From positions 1,802,484 to 1,866,483 of the forward strand of contig NZ_AP025523.1 in NCBI RefSeq assembly GCF_027923555.1: DNA of 64,000 nucleotides, in the 5' to 3' direction. Below are positions 9,230 through 17,990 of this stretch, one piece after another. The position numbers were made by a program, and so were the translations under genes. The stretch is from Vulcanimicrobium alpinum (GTDB lineage Bacteria; Vulcanimicrobiota; Vulcanimicrobiia; Vulcanimicrobiales; Vulcanimicrobiaceae). Below the pieces are notes generated by a model, which made no database searches, was not told where the DNA came from, and saw nothing but the letters and a program-made list of their open reading frames with translations. How positions within the stretch are numbered: the stretch's first letter is position 1; every line of letters begins with the position of its first letter.

Positions 9230-10695
9230 AGATCCTCGTCACCGGGGCGACCGGCTACATCGGCGGCCGGCTCGTCCCGGAACTGCTCGCCGCCGGACAC
9301 GACGTCCGTTGCTTCGTCCGCGATCCGGCGCGTCTGCTCGATCGCTTTCCGGGCGTCGAAGTCGTCGGCGGCGATGTCTTCGACGACGATTCCGTACGTG
9401 CGGCGATGACGGGATGCGACACCGCGTACTATCTCGTCCACTCGATGTCCGATGATCGCCACGACTTCCGGCAGCGCGATCGCGACGCGGCGCGGCGGTT
9501 CGGCGCCCACGCGCGCGCCGCCGGTCTCGCGCGCATCATCTACCTGGGCGGGCTCGGCGAAGAGCGCCCGCGCCGCGCTCTCTCCAAGCACTTGCGCAGC
9601 CGTCACGAAGTCGGCGAAGAACTGCGCGCGGGCGGTGTTCCGGTCATCGAGTTCCGTGCGGCGATCATTGTCGGCTCCGGCAGCATCTCGTTCGAGATGC
9701 TGCGGTATCTCACCGAACGGCTTCCGGTCATGATCGCACCGAAATGGGTGCGCACGCGATGCCAGCCGATCGCCGTCCGGGACGTCATCACTTACCTCGT
9801 CGCGGCGCTCACCCTCCCGCCGGATCGCGGCCGCATCGTCGGGATCGGCGGCGCCGACGTCTTGCCGTACTGCGACATGATGCTCCGGTACGCGCGCTTG
9901 CGCGGCCTCGCGCGGCGCATCGTCGTCGTGCCGTTCTTCAGCCCGCGGCTCTCCTCGTACTGGATTCACTTCGTCACCCCGATCCCCTCGCCAATCGCGC
10001 GGCCGCTGGTCGAGGGTCTCTTCAACGAAGTCGTCGTACGCGAACCCTCAGCGCGCGAACTCTTCCCGGCGATCTGCCCTATCGGTTACGACGAAGCCGT
10101 CCGCCGCGCGCTCGATCGGTACGCCTCCACGGGCCCTGCCACGACCTGGTTCGACGCCTTCGACGTGCGGGCGCTGCCGGGCGAGTTCGCCGGCTCGGAG
10201 CAAGGGATGCTGATCGACCGCCGCGAGCGCGTCGCGCACGCGTCCGCGACGGCGCTCTTCCGCGTTTTCACCAGCCTCGGCGGCACGAAGGGATGGCTCT
10301 ACGCCGACTGGCTGTGGGAACTGCGCGGAGTCATGGACCGCATGGTCGGGGGAATCGGCACGCGCCGGGGGAGGCGTTCGGCAACGGAGCTGCGCGTCGG
10401 CGACGCCGTCGATTTCTGGCGCGTCGAAGCCTACCGGCCGCCGTCGCTGCTGCGGCTGCGGGCCGAGATGAAGCTCCCCGGCCACGCGTGGCTGCAATTC
10501 GAAGCGATCGCCAACGACGACGGCACGACATCGCTGCGGCAGACCGCATTCTTCGATCCGCGCGGGATCCTCGGCTTTCTGTATTGGTACAGCGTGATGC
10601 CGTTCCACGGCTTCATCTTCGCGAATCTCGCGACGCGGATCGTGCGCGAAGCGGAAGCGTCCATCGAACGCGGACGGATGGTCGTCGCCGGCTAA
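9226..10695 (+). CDS. NAD(P)-binding SDR-type oxidoreductase with DUF2867 domain
   Basis: A 489-residue protein. Residues 1-300 form an atypical short-chain dehydrogenase/epimerase fold opening with the dinucleotide loop VTGATGYIGG, as in YbjT/NmrA-like proteins. Residues 330-485 match the DUF2867 partner domain, with the closing FFDPRGILGFLYWY and FIFANLATRI pattern. Full-length proteins of this architecture are usually 480-500 residues, so it is complete. The GTG start overlaps the stop of the upstream small gene. The substrate is unknown. Relatives are described only as NAD(P)H-binding proteins. Likely cytoplasmic or peripheral, given the hydrophobic C-terminal end. Confidence 0.85.
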   Translation: MKILVTGATGYIGGRLVPELLAAGHDVRCFVRDPARLLDRFPGVEVVGGDVFDDDSVRAAMTGCDTAYYLVHSMSDDRHDFRQRDRDAARRFGAHARAAGLARIIYLGGLGEERPRRALSKHLRSRHEVGEELRAGGVPVIEFRAAIIVGSGSISFEMLRYLTERLPVMIAPKWVRTRCQPIAVRDVITYLVAALTLPPDRGRIVGIGGADVLPYCDMMLRYARLRGLARRIVVVPFFSPRLSSYWIHFVTPIPSPIARPLVEGLFNEVVVREPSARELFPAICPIGYDEAVRRALDRYASTGPATTWFDAFDVRALPGEFAGSEQGMLIDRRERVAHASATALFRVFTSLGGTKGWLYADWLWELRGVMDRMVGGIGTRRGRRSATELRVGDAVDFWRVEAYRPPSLLRLRAEMKLPGHAWLQFEAIANDDGTTSLRQTAFFDPRGILGFLYWYSVMPFHGFIFANLATRIVREAEASIERGRMVVAG

Positions 10696-11457
10696 CCCGC
10701 CGGCTCCCGCTCGGGAAGGCTGCCTGCACCGGAAGCGCAATGACTCCATCCACTCCTCGGAGGAGGGAATGCGGATGGTTCGTTCGTGAACGCCGGCTTC
10801 ATGCCGCACGGGCTGTGCTTCTTATGGCAGCCCGGCGTACTCACGCTGCACGTCGTCTCCGACGCGCTCGTCGCACTGGCGCCTTTTTCGATTCCGGCGT
10901 TACTCGTCTGGTTCGTTCGTCGCCGTCGCGACGTGCCGTTCTCACCGATCTTCTGGATGTTCTCGCTCTTCATCGTCTCGTGCGGGTGCACGCATCTGAT
11001 TTCGATCTGGGTGATCTGGCACCCCGCGTACTGGTTCGAGGGTGCGGCGAAAGCGACGACTGCACTTGCCTCGGTCGCGACGGCCGCGATGCTGGTCCCG
11101 CTTCTGCCGAGAGCGATCGCGCTGCGCTCCCCGGTCGAACTCGACCGGCTCAACGCGATCCTCCACGAAACGCTCGTCGAACGCGACTCCCGCTTCGCCG
11201 TTACGAGCGTCAGCCCACATCGCCCGCACGCTCCAGGACGCGTCGCTAGCGACGCTCCCGAAGCGCATCGGATGCTTCGGTCTCTCCGCGGTCTACCGGC
11301 CCGGCACCGGCGATCTCGAAATCGGCGGCGACTGGTACAACGCGTTTCGGATGAGCGACGGGCGCGTGGAGGTGTCGGTCTGCGATGTGACCGGAAAGGG
11401 TCTCGTCGCTTCCGTGATCATGTCGAAGGTCCGGCAGGCGCTGCGCGTCGCCGCGCA

Positions 11458-11466
11458 GCTCCAGAT
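11458..11466 (+). repeat. Left target-site duplication (9 bp) of the IS256-type insertion
   Basis: GCTCCAGAT immediately precedes the first base of the element (11467) and recurs at 13330-13338 just after it. Nine bases is within the 8-9 bp range of IS256-family elements. The repeat brackets both element copies together. Confidence 0.85.
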
Positions 11467-12832
11467 AGTCAAGTCCCAAATCTGCTGTAATTCCGGTTCG
11501 TCGATCGCGTTAGTTAGGCTGCTCGTCTGTCTCGTTTTACGGCGGCCGGCTTGGCCACCGTCGTTGCTTTCCATTCGAAGTATTCGGTCATGTCGAAGTA
11601 GGCTCGGCCTAACCATTCGTCGTTTTGCTCGGAGAGTAGCGCGCCGACCATGCGAATCGCCGCGGCGTCGTTTGGGAAGATGCGAATGACTTTCTCCCGG
11701 CGACGAATCTCTTCATTGAGCCGCTCTTGCATGTTGCTCGTGCGCAGTCGCCGGCGATATTTCTCCGGCAGCGGCAAGATCGCAAGCATGTCTTCGAACG
11801 CTCCTTCCAAGCACACGCACGACTTGGGCGCCGTTTCTACGAAGCGGGCCATGAATTCCGCATATCGACGCTCGGCCTCTTTGCGATCAGTTGCGAGGAA
11901 GATCAGCCGAGCTGCAGCGGTTACGTTTTCGCGTTCTTTCTTGGGCGCGTGATCGAGCAAGTTCTTCATCACGTGGAACTGGCAACGCTGCCATGTCGCG
12001 CCGACGAATTGCTTGGCGATCGCCTCGCGTAAGCCCGAGTGATTGTCGGAGACGGCAACGTCGACGCCGTGCAAGCCGCGTGCTTTGAGGCCGCAAAAGA
12101 ACTCGTTCCACGTCGCAAAGCTCTCCGAATCGCCGATCGAAAGACCAAGGATCTCGCGGTATCCGTCAGCACGAATGCCGCTCGCGATGAGCAGCGCTTT
12201 GCTGACGACGCTCTTGTCGGTGCGCACCTTCGTGAAGAGCGCGTCAACGATGATGAATGGGTACGCTGCGTCGAGCCGGCGATTCAAGAATCCCGCGACC
12301 GGTTCGTTGAGTGCCTTCGTAAGGCGACTTACCGTCGATTTCGAAAACGACGTCCCGCAGAGGCCTTCGGTTATCCGCGTGACCTTCCGCGTCGAGACGC
12401 CGTTGACGACCATCTCCATCAGGCCCACGACGAAGGCTTGTTCGCTGCGGCGATAACGCTCGAAGATGTCGGTTGAGAAGCTGCCGTCGCGCGTCTGCGG
12501 CACGCGCAGGACCAGCGAGCCGACGCGGGTCGAGAGCTGTCGATCGCGATACCCATTTCGATAGCCCTCCCGTTCTTCACAGCGCTCGTACCGCTCGGCG
12601 CCCAGATGATCGCGCATCTGTGCCTCGAGCACTTGGTTGAGAATCACTTCGACGAGTTTGCCGAGCGCCGCCGGCTGATCAAGCAAAGCTGGAATCGCGT
12701 CGCGGGATAGGGTAAGATCGTAATCGGCCACCGTTTCGGTCCTTTCGATTGAGGTGTTGAACAACGTCAATCTTCGAACCGGGGCGGTGGCTACCCGCCC
12801 GCTCAATTTACATCAATTATACGGACTCGGCC
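11467..12832 (-). mobile_element. IS256-family element, copy 1 (complete, 1366 bp)
   Basis: On the minus strand the element opens GGCCGAGTCCGTATAATTG and closes with the complement of AGTCAAGTCCCAAATCTG. These are imperfect terminal inverted repeats very like IS256 ends. It carries one intact transposase gene. Its length equals the third copy at 14641-16005 within one base. It abuts a partial copy in the same orientation. Confidence 0.9.
11514..12731 (-). CDS. IS256-family (mutator-type) transposase, copy 1
   Basis: The 405-residue DDE transposase has the family's N-terminal GYRNGYRDR and VPQTRDGSF motifs. The catalytic core includes the Asp in IIVDALFTKVR and the second Asp in VAVSDNHSGL, followed by the CQFHVMKN Cys/His helix typical of IS256. 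The Glu lies in the NEEIRRREKVIRIFPN region. The GTG start (12729-12731) has AAAGGA about 7 bases upstream. A frame extending to 12806 exists only through a TTG that is absent in the other full copy, so the shorter start is preferred. The protein is nearly identical to copy 3, suggesting recent activity. Confidence 0.93.
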   Translation of the reverse strand: MADYDLTLSRDAIPALLDQPAALGKLVEVILNQVLEAQMRDHLGAERYERCEEREGYRNGYRDRQLSTRVGSLVLRVPQTRDGSFSTDIFERYRRSEQAFVVGLMEMVVNGVSTRKVTRITEGLCGTSFSKSTVSRLTKALNEPVAGFLNRRLDAAYPFIIVDALFTKVRTDKSVVSKALLIASGIRADGYREILGLSIGDSESFATWNEFFCGLKARGLHGVDVAVSDNHSGLREAIAKQFVGATWQRCQFHVMKNLLDHAPKKERENVTAAARLIFLATDRKEAERRYAEFMARFVETAPKSCVCLEGAFEDMLAILPLPEKYRRRLRTSNMQERLNEEIRRREKVIRIFPNDAAAIRMVGALLSEQNDEWLGRAYFDMTEYFEWKATTVAKPAAVKRDRRAA

Positions 12833-13329
12833 GTCGATTTCGAAAACGACGTCCCGCAGAGGCCTTCGGTTATCCGCGTGACCTTCCGCGTCGAGACGCC
12901 GTTGACGACCATCTCCATCAGGCCCACGACGAAGGCTTGTTCGCTGCGGCGATAACGCTCGAAGATGTCGGTTGAGAAGCTGCCGTCGCGCGTCTGCGGC
13001 ACGCGCAGGACCAGCGAGCCGACGCGGGTCGAGAGCTGTCGATCGCGATACCCATTTCGATAGCCCTCCCGTTCTTCGCAGCGCTGGTAACGCTCGGCAC
13101 CCAGATGATCGCGCATGTGCCTCGAGCACTTGGTTGAGAATCACTTCGACGAGTTTGCCGAGCGCTGCCGGCTGATCGAGCAAAGCTGGAATCGCGTCGC
13201 GGGATAGGGTAAGATCGTAATCGGCCACCGTTCCGGTCCTTTCGATTGAGGTGTTGAACAACGTCAATCTTCGAACCGGAGCGGTGGCTACCCGCCCGCT
13301 CAATTTACATCAATTATAGGGACTCGGCC
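12833..13329 (-). mobile_element. IS256-family element, copy 2 (5' remnant, 497 bp)
   Basis: Holds the left end and the first about 130 codons of the same transposase, then stops abruptly at the left end of copy 1. Two bases are missing near 13115 compared with copy 1, so the frame is broken as well. The outer end, with the 9-bp duplication beyond it, is intact. The simplest history is that copy 1 inserted into copy 2. Recombination between their identical 3' parts then removed the rest of copy 2. Confidence 0.85.
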
Positions 13330-13338
13330 GCTCCAGAT
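13330..13338 (+). repeat. Right target-site duplication (9 bp)
   Basis: GCTCCAGAT, identical to 11458-11466. The phosphatase reading resumes directly after it. Confidence 0.85.
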
Positions 13339-14226
13339 CCCGCTGGGAGCAGTGCTCGATGCAGCGGATCGCGCGCTGCGCGAAGAGTACCCGCACTTCA
13401 TCGTTACGGCGTTCATGGCCATGATCGACGATGAAGGCGTGAAGACCTACGCCAATGCGGGACACCCCCGGCCGCTGATGCGCCTGCTCGACGGCAGCGT
13501 CCCCGAGCTCGCGGGCGGCGGGTTGCCGCTCGGGCTGCGTACGCGAGGAGACGAACAATACCCAACTGCCGAACTCATAGCAGGTTCGGTGCTCGTGTGC
13601 GTCACGGACGGCTTGATGGAGGCAGCCTGCGACTACGAACTCGGAGAAGCGCGACTCCGCGCAATCCTCGCCGATCGCACGTTCGACACGGCCGAAGACC
13701 CCGCCGCCCTGATCGCTGCTCCGTCCTCGACGGCGAGATACGTGACGACGTCGCAATCATGACCACTCGCGACGGCGCCGATCCCGAAGACGGCATCCGT
13801 CGCACGTTCGACCCCCGCGATCGCACGGCAGCCGACGCGACACGGACGGCGATCCGCGACGCGCTTTCCGCCGACGGCGTCACGAAGCAGGACGTCGCCA
13901 ACGTGGAGCTCGTGTTCAGCGAGCTGATCGGGAACGCGCTGCGCTACGCCGGAGCGGAAGTCGACGTCCGTTTCGCGTGGGAAAGGGTCCTGCACGTACG
14001 ACAGCGGACCGGGATTTCGGTACGTGCCGCATCTGCCGTCGGACATCATGTCCGAAAACGGTCGCGGCTTGTTTCTCGTCACGGCACTCGTCGAGGACTT
14101 CAGCGTCCTGCGCCGCCCCGGCGCGGAAGTCACGCACGCGCCGTGCTGCGCGCGTCACGACTCCCGGATCGCGCCCGGGCCGCACCCGCCCACGGCAGCA
14201 TCGACGGCGCCCGCCCGGAACAGGTC

Positions 14227-14640
14227 CTACGCCGGCATCGGTGCATCGAGGCGATAATCGGCCCCGATCTCGAGCGGCGCGTAGTTCCGTGAAACGACGT
14301 AATCCGGGCGCGGGTGCGGCGGGATCGGATCGGGTTGATTCGCGCTGGGGTTATAGGCGACGTAGACGTGCCAGCGGTCGTTGGCGGAGAGGTTGTGACC
14401 AGACCCGTGCACGATGTTGCAGTGAAAGAGCACCGCCGTTCCCGGTCCACCGGTGATTGCGACGGGCGCGGGGTTGGCGCGCAAGAACGCGCGCATCGGC
14501 TCCTTCTCCACCGCCCACTGCGGGTACGACGTCGTCGTCTGGTCCTTCGCCGCCGGCAGCACGCCGTGTTTGTGCGAGCCCGGGACGAAGCAGAGACAGC
14601 CGCCCATCTCCGTCGCTTCGTCAAGCATCACCAGGAACGT
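14227..14640 (-). pseudogene. Phytanoyl-CoA dioxygenase (PhyH)-family protein, 5' end removed by IS
   Basis: The last about 137 residues of a PhyH/ectoine-hydroxylase-type Fe(II)/2-oxoglutarate oxygenase. Visible are MLDEATEMGGCLCFVPGSH (the strand carrying the pre-His region), GTAVLFHCNIVHGSGHN with the distal Fe-binding His, and the Arg/Ser region NDRWHVYVAYNPS that binds 2-oxoglutarate. The N-terminal half, with the first His-x-Asp ligands, is missing because IS copy 3 begins at 14641. No useful start codon remains beyond a methionine at 14631. These enzymes hydroxylate small substrates. The substrate cannot be told. Confidence 0.8.
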
Positions 14641-16005
14641 GGCAGAGTCCCTATAATTGATGTAAATTCAGCGGGCGGGTAGCCACCGCTCCGGTTCGAA
14701 GATTGACGTTGACAACACTTCAATCGAAAGGACCGGAACGGTGGCCGATTACGATCTTACCCTATCCCGCGACGCGATTCCAGCGTTGCTCGATCAACCT
14801 GCGGCGCTCGGGAAGCTCGTCGAAACGATTTTGAACCAAGTGCTCGAGGCGCAGATGCGCGATCATCTGGGCGCCGAGCGGTACGAACGCTGTCAAGAAC
14901 GGGAGGGCTATCGGAATGGGTATCGCGATCGACAGCTCTCGACCCGCGTCGGCTCGCTGGTCCTGCGCGTGCCGCAGACGCGCGACGGCAGCTTCTCAAC
15001 CGACATCTTTGAGCGTTATCGCCGCAGCGAACAAGCCTTTGTCGTGGGCCTGATGGAGATGGTCGTCAACGGCGTCTCGACGCGGAAGGTCACGCGGATA
15101 ACCGAAGGTCTGTGTGGGACGTCGTTTTCGAAGTCGACGTTCAGTCGCCTCGCGAAGGCCCTTGACGAGCCGGTCGCGGGATTCTTGAATCGTCGGCTCG
15201 ACGCGGCGTACCCGTTCATCATCGTTGACGCGCTCTTCACGAAGGTGCGCACCGACAAGAGCGTCGTCAGCAAAGCGCTCCTCATCGCGAGCGGCATTCG
15301 TGCTGACGGATACCGAGAAATCCTTGGTCTTTCGATCGGCGATTCGGAGAGCTTTGCGACGTGGAACGAGTTCTTTTGCGGCCTCAAAGCACGCGGCTTG
15401 CACGGCGTCGACGTTGCCGTCTCCGACAATCACTCGGGCTTACGCGAGGCGATCGCCAAGCAATTCGTCGGCGCGACGTGGCAGCGTTGCCAGTTCCACG
15501 TGATGAAGAACTTGCTCGATCACGCGCCCAAGAAAGAACGGGAAAACGTAACCGCTGCAGCTCGGCTGATCTTCCTCGCAACTGATCGCAAAGAGGCCGA
15601 GCGTCGATATGCGGAATTCATGGCCCGCTTCGCAGAAACGGCGCCCAAGTCGTGCGTGTGCTTGGAAGGAGCGTTCGAAGACATGCTTGCGATCTTGCCG
15701 CTGCCGGAGAAATATCGTCGGCGACTGCGCACGAGCAACATGCAAGAGCGGCTCAATGAAGAGATTCGTCGCCGGGAGAAAGTCATTCGCATTTTCCCAA
15801 ACGACGCCGCGGCGATTCGCATGGTCGGCGCGTTACTCTCCGAGCAAAACGACGAATGGTTAGGCCGAGCCTACTTCGACATGACCGAATACTTCGAATG
15901 GAAAGCAACGACGGTGGCCAAGCCGGCCGCCGTAAAACGAGACAGACGAGCAGCCTAACTTACGCGATCGACGAACCGGAATTACAGCAGATTTGGGACT
16001 TGACT
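14641..16005 (+). mobile_element. IS256-family element, copy 3 (complete, 1365 bp)
   Basis: Plus-strand copy opening GGCAGAGTCCCTATAATTG and closing TTTGGGACTTGACT. It is intact, with one transposase gene, and inverted relative to copies 1 and 2. The nine bases on its left (CAGGAACGT) and right (AGACGATGA) do not match. There is therefore no target-site duplication, and the genes on the two sides are different truncated genes. This points to an adjacent deletion or IS-mediated rearrangement after insertion. Confidence 0.92.
14741..15958 (+). CDS. IS256-family transposase, copy 3
   Basis: 405 residues, differing from copy 1 at only a few positions (for example KLVETIL for KLVEVIL and KSTFSRLAKALDE for KSTVSRLTKALNE). 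The same DDE core and CQFHVMKN helix are present. GTG start at 14741 behind GAAAGGACC. Complete and probably active. It could mobilise or recombine with copy 1. Confidence 0.93.
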   Translation: MADYDLTLSRDAIPALLDQPAALGKLVETILNQVLEAQMRDHLGAERYERCQEREGYRNGYRDRQLSTRVGSLVLRVPQTRDGSFSTDIFERYRRSEQAFVVGLMEMVVNGVSTRKVTRITEGLCGTSFSKSTFSRLAKALDEPVAGFLNRRLDAAYPFIIVDALFTKVRTDKSVVSKALLIASGIRADGYREILGLSIGDSESFATWNEFFCGLKARGLHGVDVAVSDNHSGLREAIAKQFVGATWQRCQFHVMKNLLDHAPKKERENVTAAARLIFLATDRKEAERRYAEFMARFAETAPKSCVCLEGAFEDMLAILPLPEKYRRRLRTSNMQERLNEEIRRREKVIRIFPNDAAAIRMVGALLSEQNDEWLGRAYFDMTEYFEWKATTVAKPAAVKRDRRAA

Positions 16006-16327
16006 AGACGATGAGCTCGCGATGGACCATTTCGTCCGCGCCGTTGACGAATGCAACCTCGTCGCGATAGGCATCGTCTTCCAGTTTCGCTCCCAGCTCG
16101 AATTGAACGTAGTGACGCGCTTCGGTTTGCATGTCGCTATCGAGCTCTGCGAAGACCGCGAGCGCTCCTTCAAACTGCGTCGCCTTTTGCAGATGCTCGA
16201 GCTGATGTCTCGTCGCCCGCACCTGCGCGGCGCCGACGCGGACTTCACGCAGCGCGATGATCGCCGTAACGGCAATGACGGCGCCGATAAACGCTGTGGC
16301 GATTGCCGTTACGGCTTCCCAAGCCAT
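16004..16327 (-). pseudogene. Truncated small membrane protein (DUF4760-like), 3' end removed by IS
   Basis: From ATG 16325-16327 the protein has one N-terminal membrane helix (about residues 6-28), then a charged helix (VRATRHQLEHLQ) and a phosphorelay-free soluble part. This resembles DUF4760-type proteins of unknown role. The reading ends at a TAG made partly from the last bases of IS copy 3 (16004-16006), so the natural C-terminus is missing. GGAG lies about 11 bases upstream of the ATG. Family assignment is tentative. Confidence 0.55.
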
Positions 16328-16716
16328 CGCTCGAGATTCTCCGAGGAGCCTTGATGACCTCGACCGCTCCTGGAACTTCCGGTGCCGCAGGGTGAAGCCG
16401 TTCTTCACCGGTCAGGCATGAACGAACACGCGCCTCGCAGCCCCGGCGACGGGACCGAGCACCAGAACGCCGCGCGACAGCGACAAACGTGTCGATCGGA
16501 AACGTCGAACTCCCCGACGCTCGGGCCCGTGCGGCCGACGAGTTCGCCCCCCGCAGCCAAGCGAAACGGCCCCGATCGTCAGCCTCGTGACTGGGTGCTC
16601 GAAACCGGTTCTCCGGCACCGGCTTGACGCTAAGGCGTCCAGAAAGAGGAACAGCTCGCCTTCTTGCCGGCCGAGCGCCGCGCGGGAGACGCATCCCGGG
16701 CGGGTAAATTCCGAGG
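16328..16716. other. 389-bp stretch without a recognisable gene
   Basis: Frames here are short and Arg/Ser/Pro-rich, as shadow frames are in GC-rich DNA. A 69-codon frame at 16418-16627 has no recognisable product. It may be debris from the IS-linked rearrangement next door, plus the promoter of the EgtB-like gene. I see no terminator or RNA. Confidence 0.4.
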
Positions 16717-17988
16717 GTGGACATCCTCGCCCCCGCTTCCCTCGATCGTGCCGCGATGGCGGCGCGCTACCGTGCGAACCGTCTGCGCACCGCGCAGCTT
16801 TTCGCGATGATCGCGCCCGACGCGTACGAAGATGCGCCGATCCCGCTGCGCCATCCGTTCGTGTTCTACGACGGACACATCCCCACGTTCGCGTTCGTCA
16901 CCTTGGTGCGCGACGCGCTGGGACGTCCCTCGATCGACCCCGAATTCGAAAAGCTCTTCAACCGCGGAATCGATCCGCGCGACGCGGGCGCCGCCGCCGC
17001 GCACAAGCGCGCGGCGTGGCCGTCGCGCGAGACGGTGCACCGCTTCACCGACGCCTGCGATGCGGCGATCTTCGACGCCTATGCGCACGCGACGCTCGAC
17101 GATCCCTCGAACCCGCGGCTGCTCCATGCCGAAGCGGCGTGGAACGTGCTTGAGCACGAAGAGATGCATCACGAGACGCTCACGTACATCGTGCACCGGC
17201 TCGCGCGCGAAAAGCAGCGCGGGCCGCGCGGCGAGCACCGCGACGCGGCACCGCCGCCGCGCGCGCCGATCGCGATCCCGGCGGGCAGCGCGACGCTCGG
17301 CGCACGGCGCGGGGCGATCCCCTTCGGCTGGGACAACGAGTTCGACGAGCACGTCGTCGCGGTGAACGCGTTCGGCGTCGACGCGTACGACGTCACCAAC
17401 GGCGACTACCTGGCGTTCGTGCGCGACGGCGGCCCGGTTCCGATCAACTGGTTCGAGCGCGACGGCGCGTGGATGCTGCGCGGCGTCTTCGAAGATCTCC
17501 CGCTCCCGCTCTCGTGGCCGGTGTACGCGACCCAGGAACAAGCCGCCGCGTTCGCGCGCTGGAGCGGCGGCCGCCTGATGACGGAAGCGGAGTACCATCG
17601 CGCCGCCTACGGAACGCCCGGCGGCGAGGAGCGGCTTCAGCCATGGGGCGACGCGGCGCCGGATCCGGCGCAGCACGGGAACTTCGGCTGGCGCCGCTTC
17701 GATCCCGAACCCGCCGGCTCGTCGCCGCGCGGCGCGAGCGCGTTCGGCGTGCACGATCTCGTCGGCAACGGCTGGGAGTGGACCGCGACGCCGTTCGCGC
17801 CGTTCGACGGCTTTGCGCCGATGGCGTCGTACCCGCTGTACTCGAACGACTTCTTCGACGGGATGCACTACGTGATCAAGGGCGCCTCGCCGGTCACGGC
17901 GTCGACGCTGGTGCGGCGGTCGCTCCGCAACTGGTTCTACTACGACTATTCCTACGTGTACGCGACCTTCCGGCGCGCGTACGACTGA
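16717..17988 (+). CDS. EgtB-like nonheme-iron sulfoxide synthase (SUMF1/EgtB/PvdO family)
   Basis: The 423 residues hold a DinB-like helical domain (about 10-165) and a formylglycine-enzyme/C-type-lectin domain (about 180-423). His54, His147 and His151 (from HEEMHH) are placed as the three iron ligands of EgtB. The second domain has RLMTEAEYHRAAYG, GNGWEWTATPFAPF, the FFDGMHYVIKGAS strand and closing RRSLRNWF. EgtB joins a thiol donor to hercynine or histidine through a sulfoxide on the way to ergothioneine or ovothiol. No methyltransferase EgtD is adjacent, so the exact product is open. GTG start with CGAGG just upstream. Confidence 0.8.
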   Translation: MDILAPASLDRAAMAARYRANRLRTAQLFAMIAPDAYEDAPIPLRHPFVFYDGHIPTFAFVTLVRDALGRPSIDPEFEKLFNRGIDPRDAGAAAAHKRAAWPSRETVHRFTDACDAAIFDAYAHATLDDPSNPRLLHAEAAWNVLEHEEMHHETLTYIVHRLAREKQRGPRGEHRDAAPPPRAPIAIPAGSATLGARRGAIPFGWDNEFDEHVVAVNAFGVDAYDVTNGDYLAFVRDGGPVPINWFERDGAWMLRGVFEDLPLPLSWPVYATQEQAAAFARWSGGRLMTEAEYHRAAYGTPGGEERLQPWGDAAPDPAQHGNFGWRRFDPEPAGSSPRGASAFGVHDLVGNGWEWTATPFAPFDGFAPMASYPLYSNDFFDGMHYVIKGASPVTASTLVRRSLRNWFYYDYSYVYATFRRAYD

Positions 17989-17990
17989 CC

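Larger units (their letters stand above)
10786..14215 (+). pseudogene. Ethylene-receptor-like sensor / SpoIIE phosphatase / HATPase fusion, split by IS elements and frameshifts
   Basis: Residues 1-120 (10786-11160) match the three-helix ethylene-binding domain of plant ETR1 and bacterial relatives. Asp26, Cys66 and His70 correspond to ETR1 Asp25 and the copper ligands Cys65 and His69, but the position of ETR1 Tyr32 is Pro. After a frame change near 11200, a PP2C/SpoIIE phosphatase begins (GGDWYNAF, CDVTGKGL). IS256-type DNA interrupts it at 11467-13329. It resumes with TYANAGHPRP and ends RDDVAIM near 13770, one frame change before the end. An RsbW-like HATPase follows without a stop (VFSELIGNALRYAG), then shifts frame again (SENGRGLFLV). 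Such proteins control partner-switching pathways. This one is dead. Confidence 0.75.
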
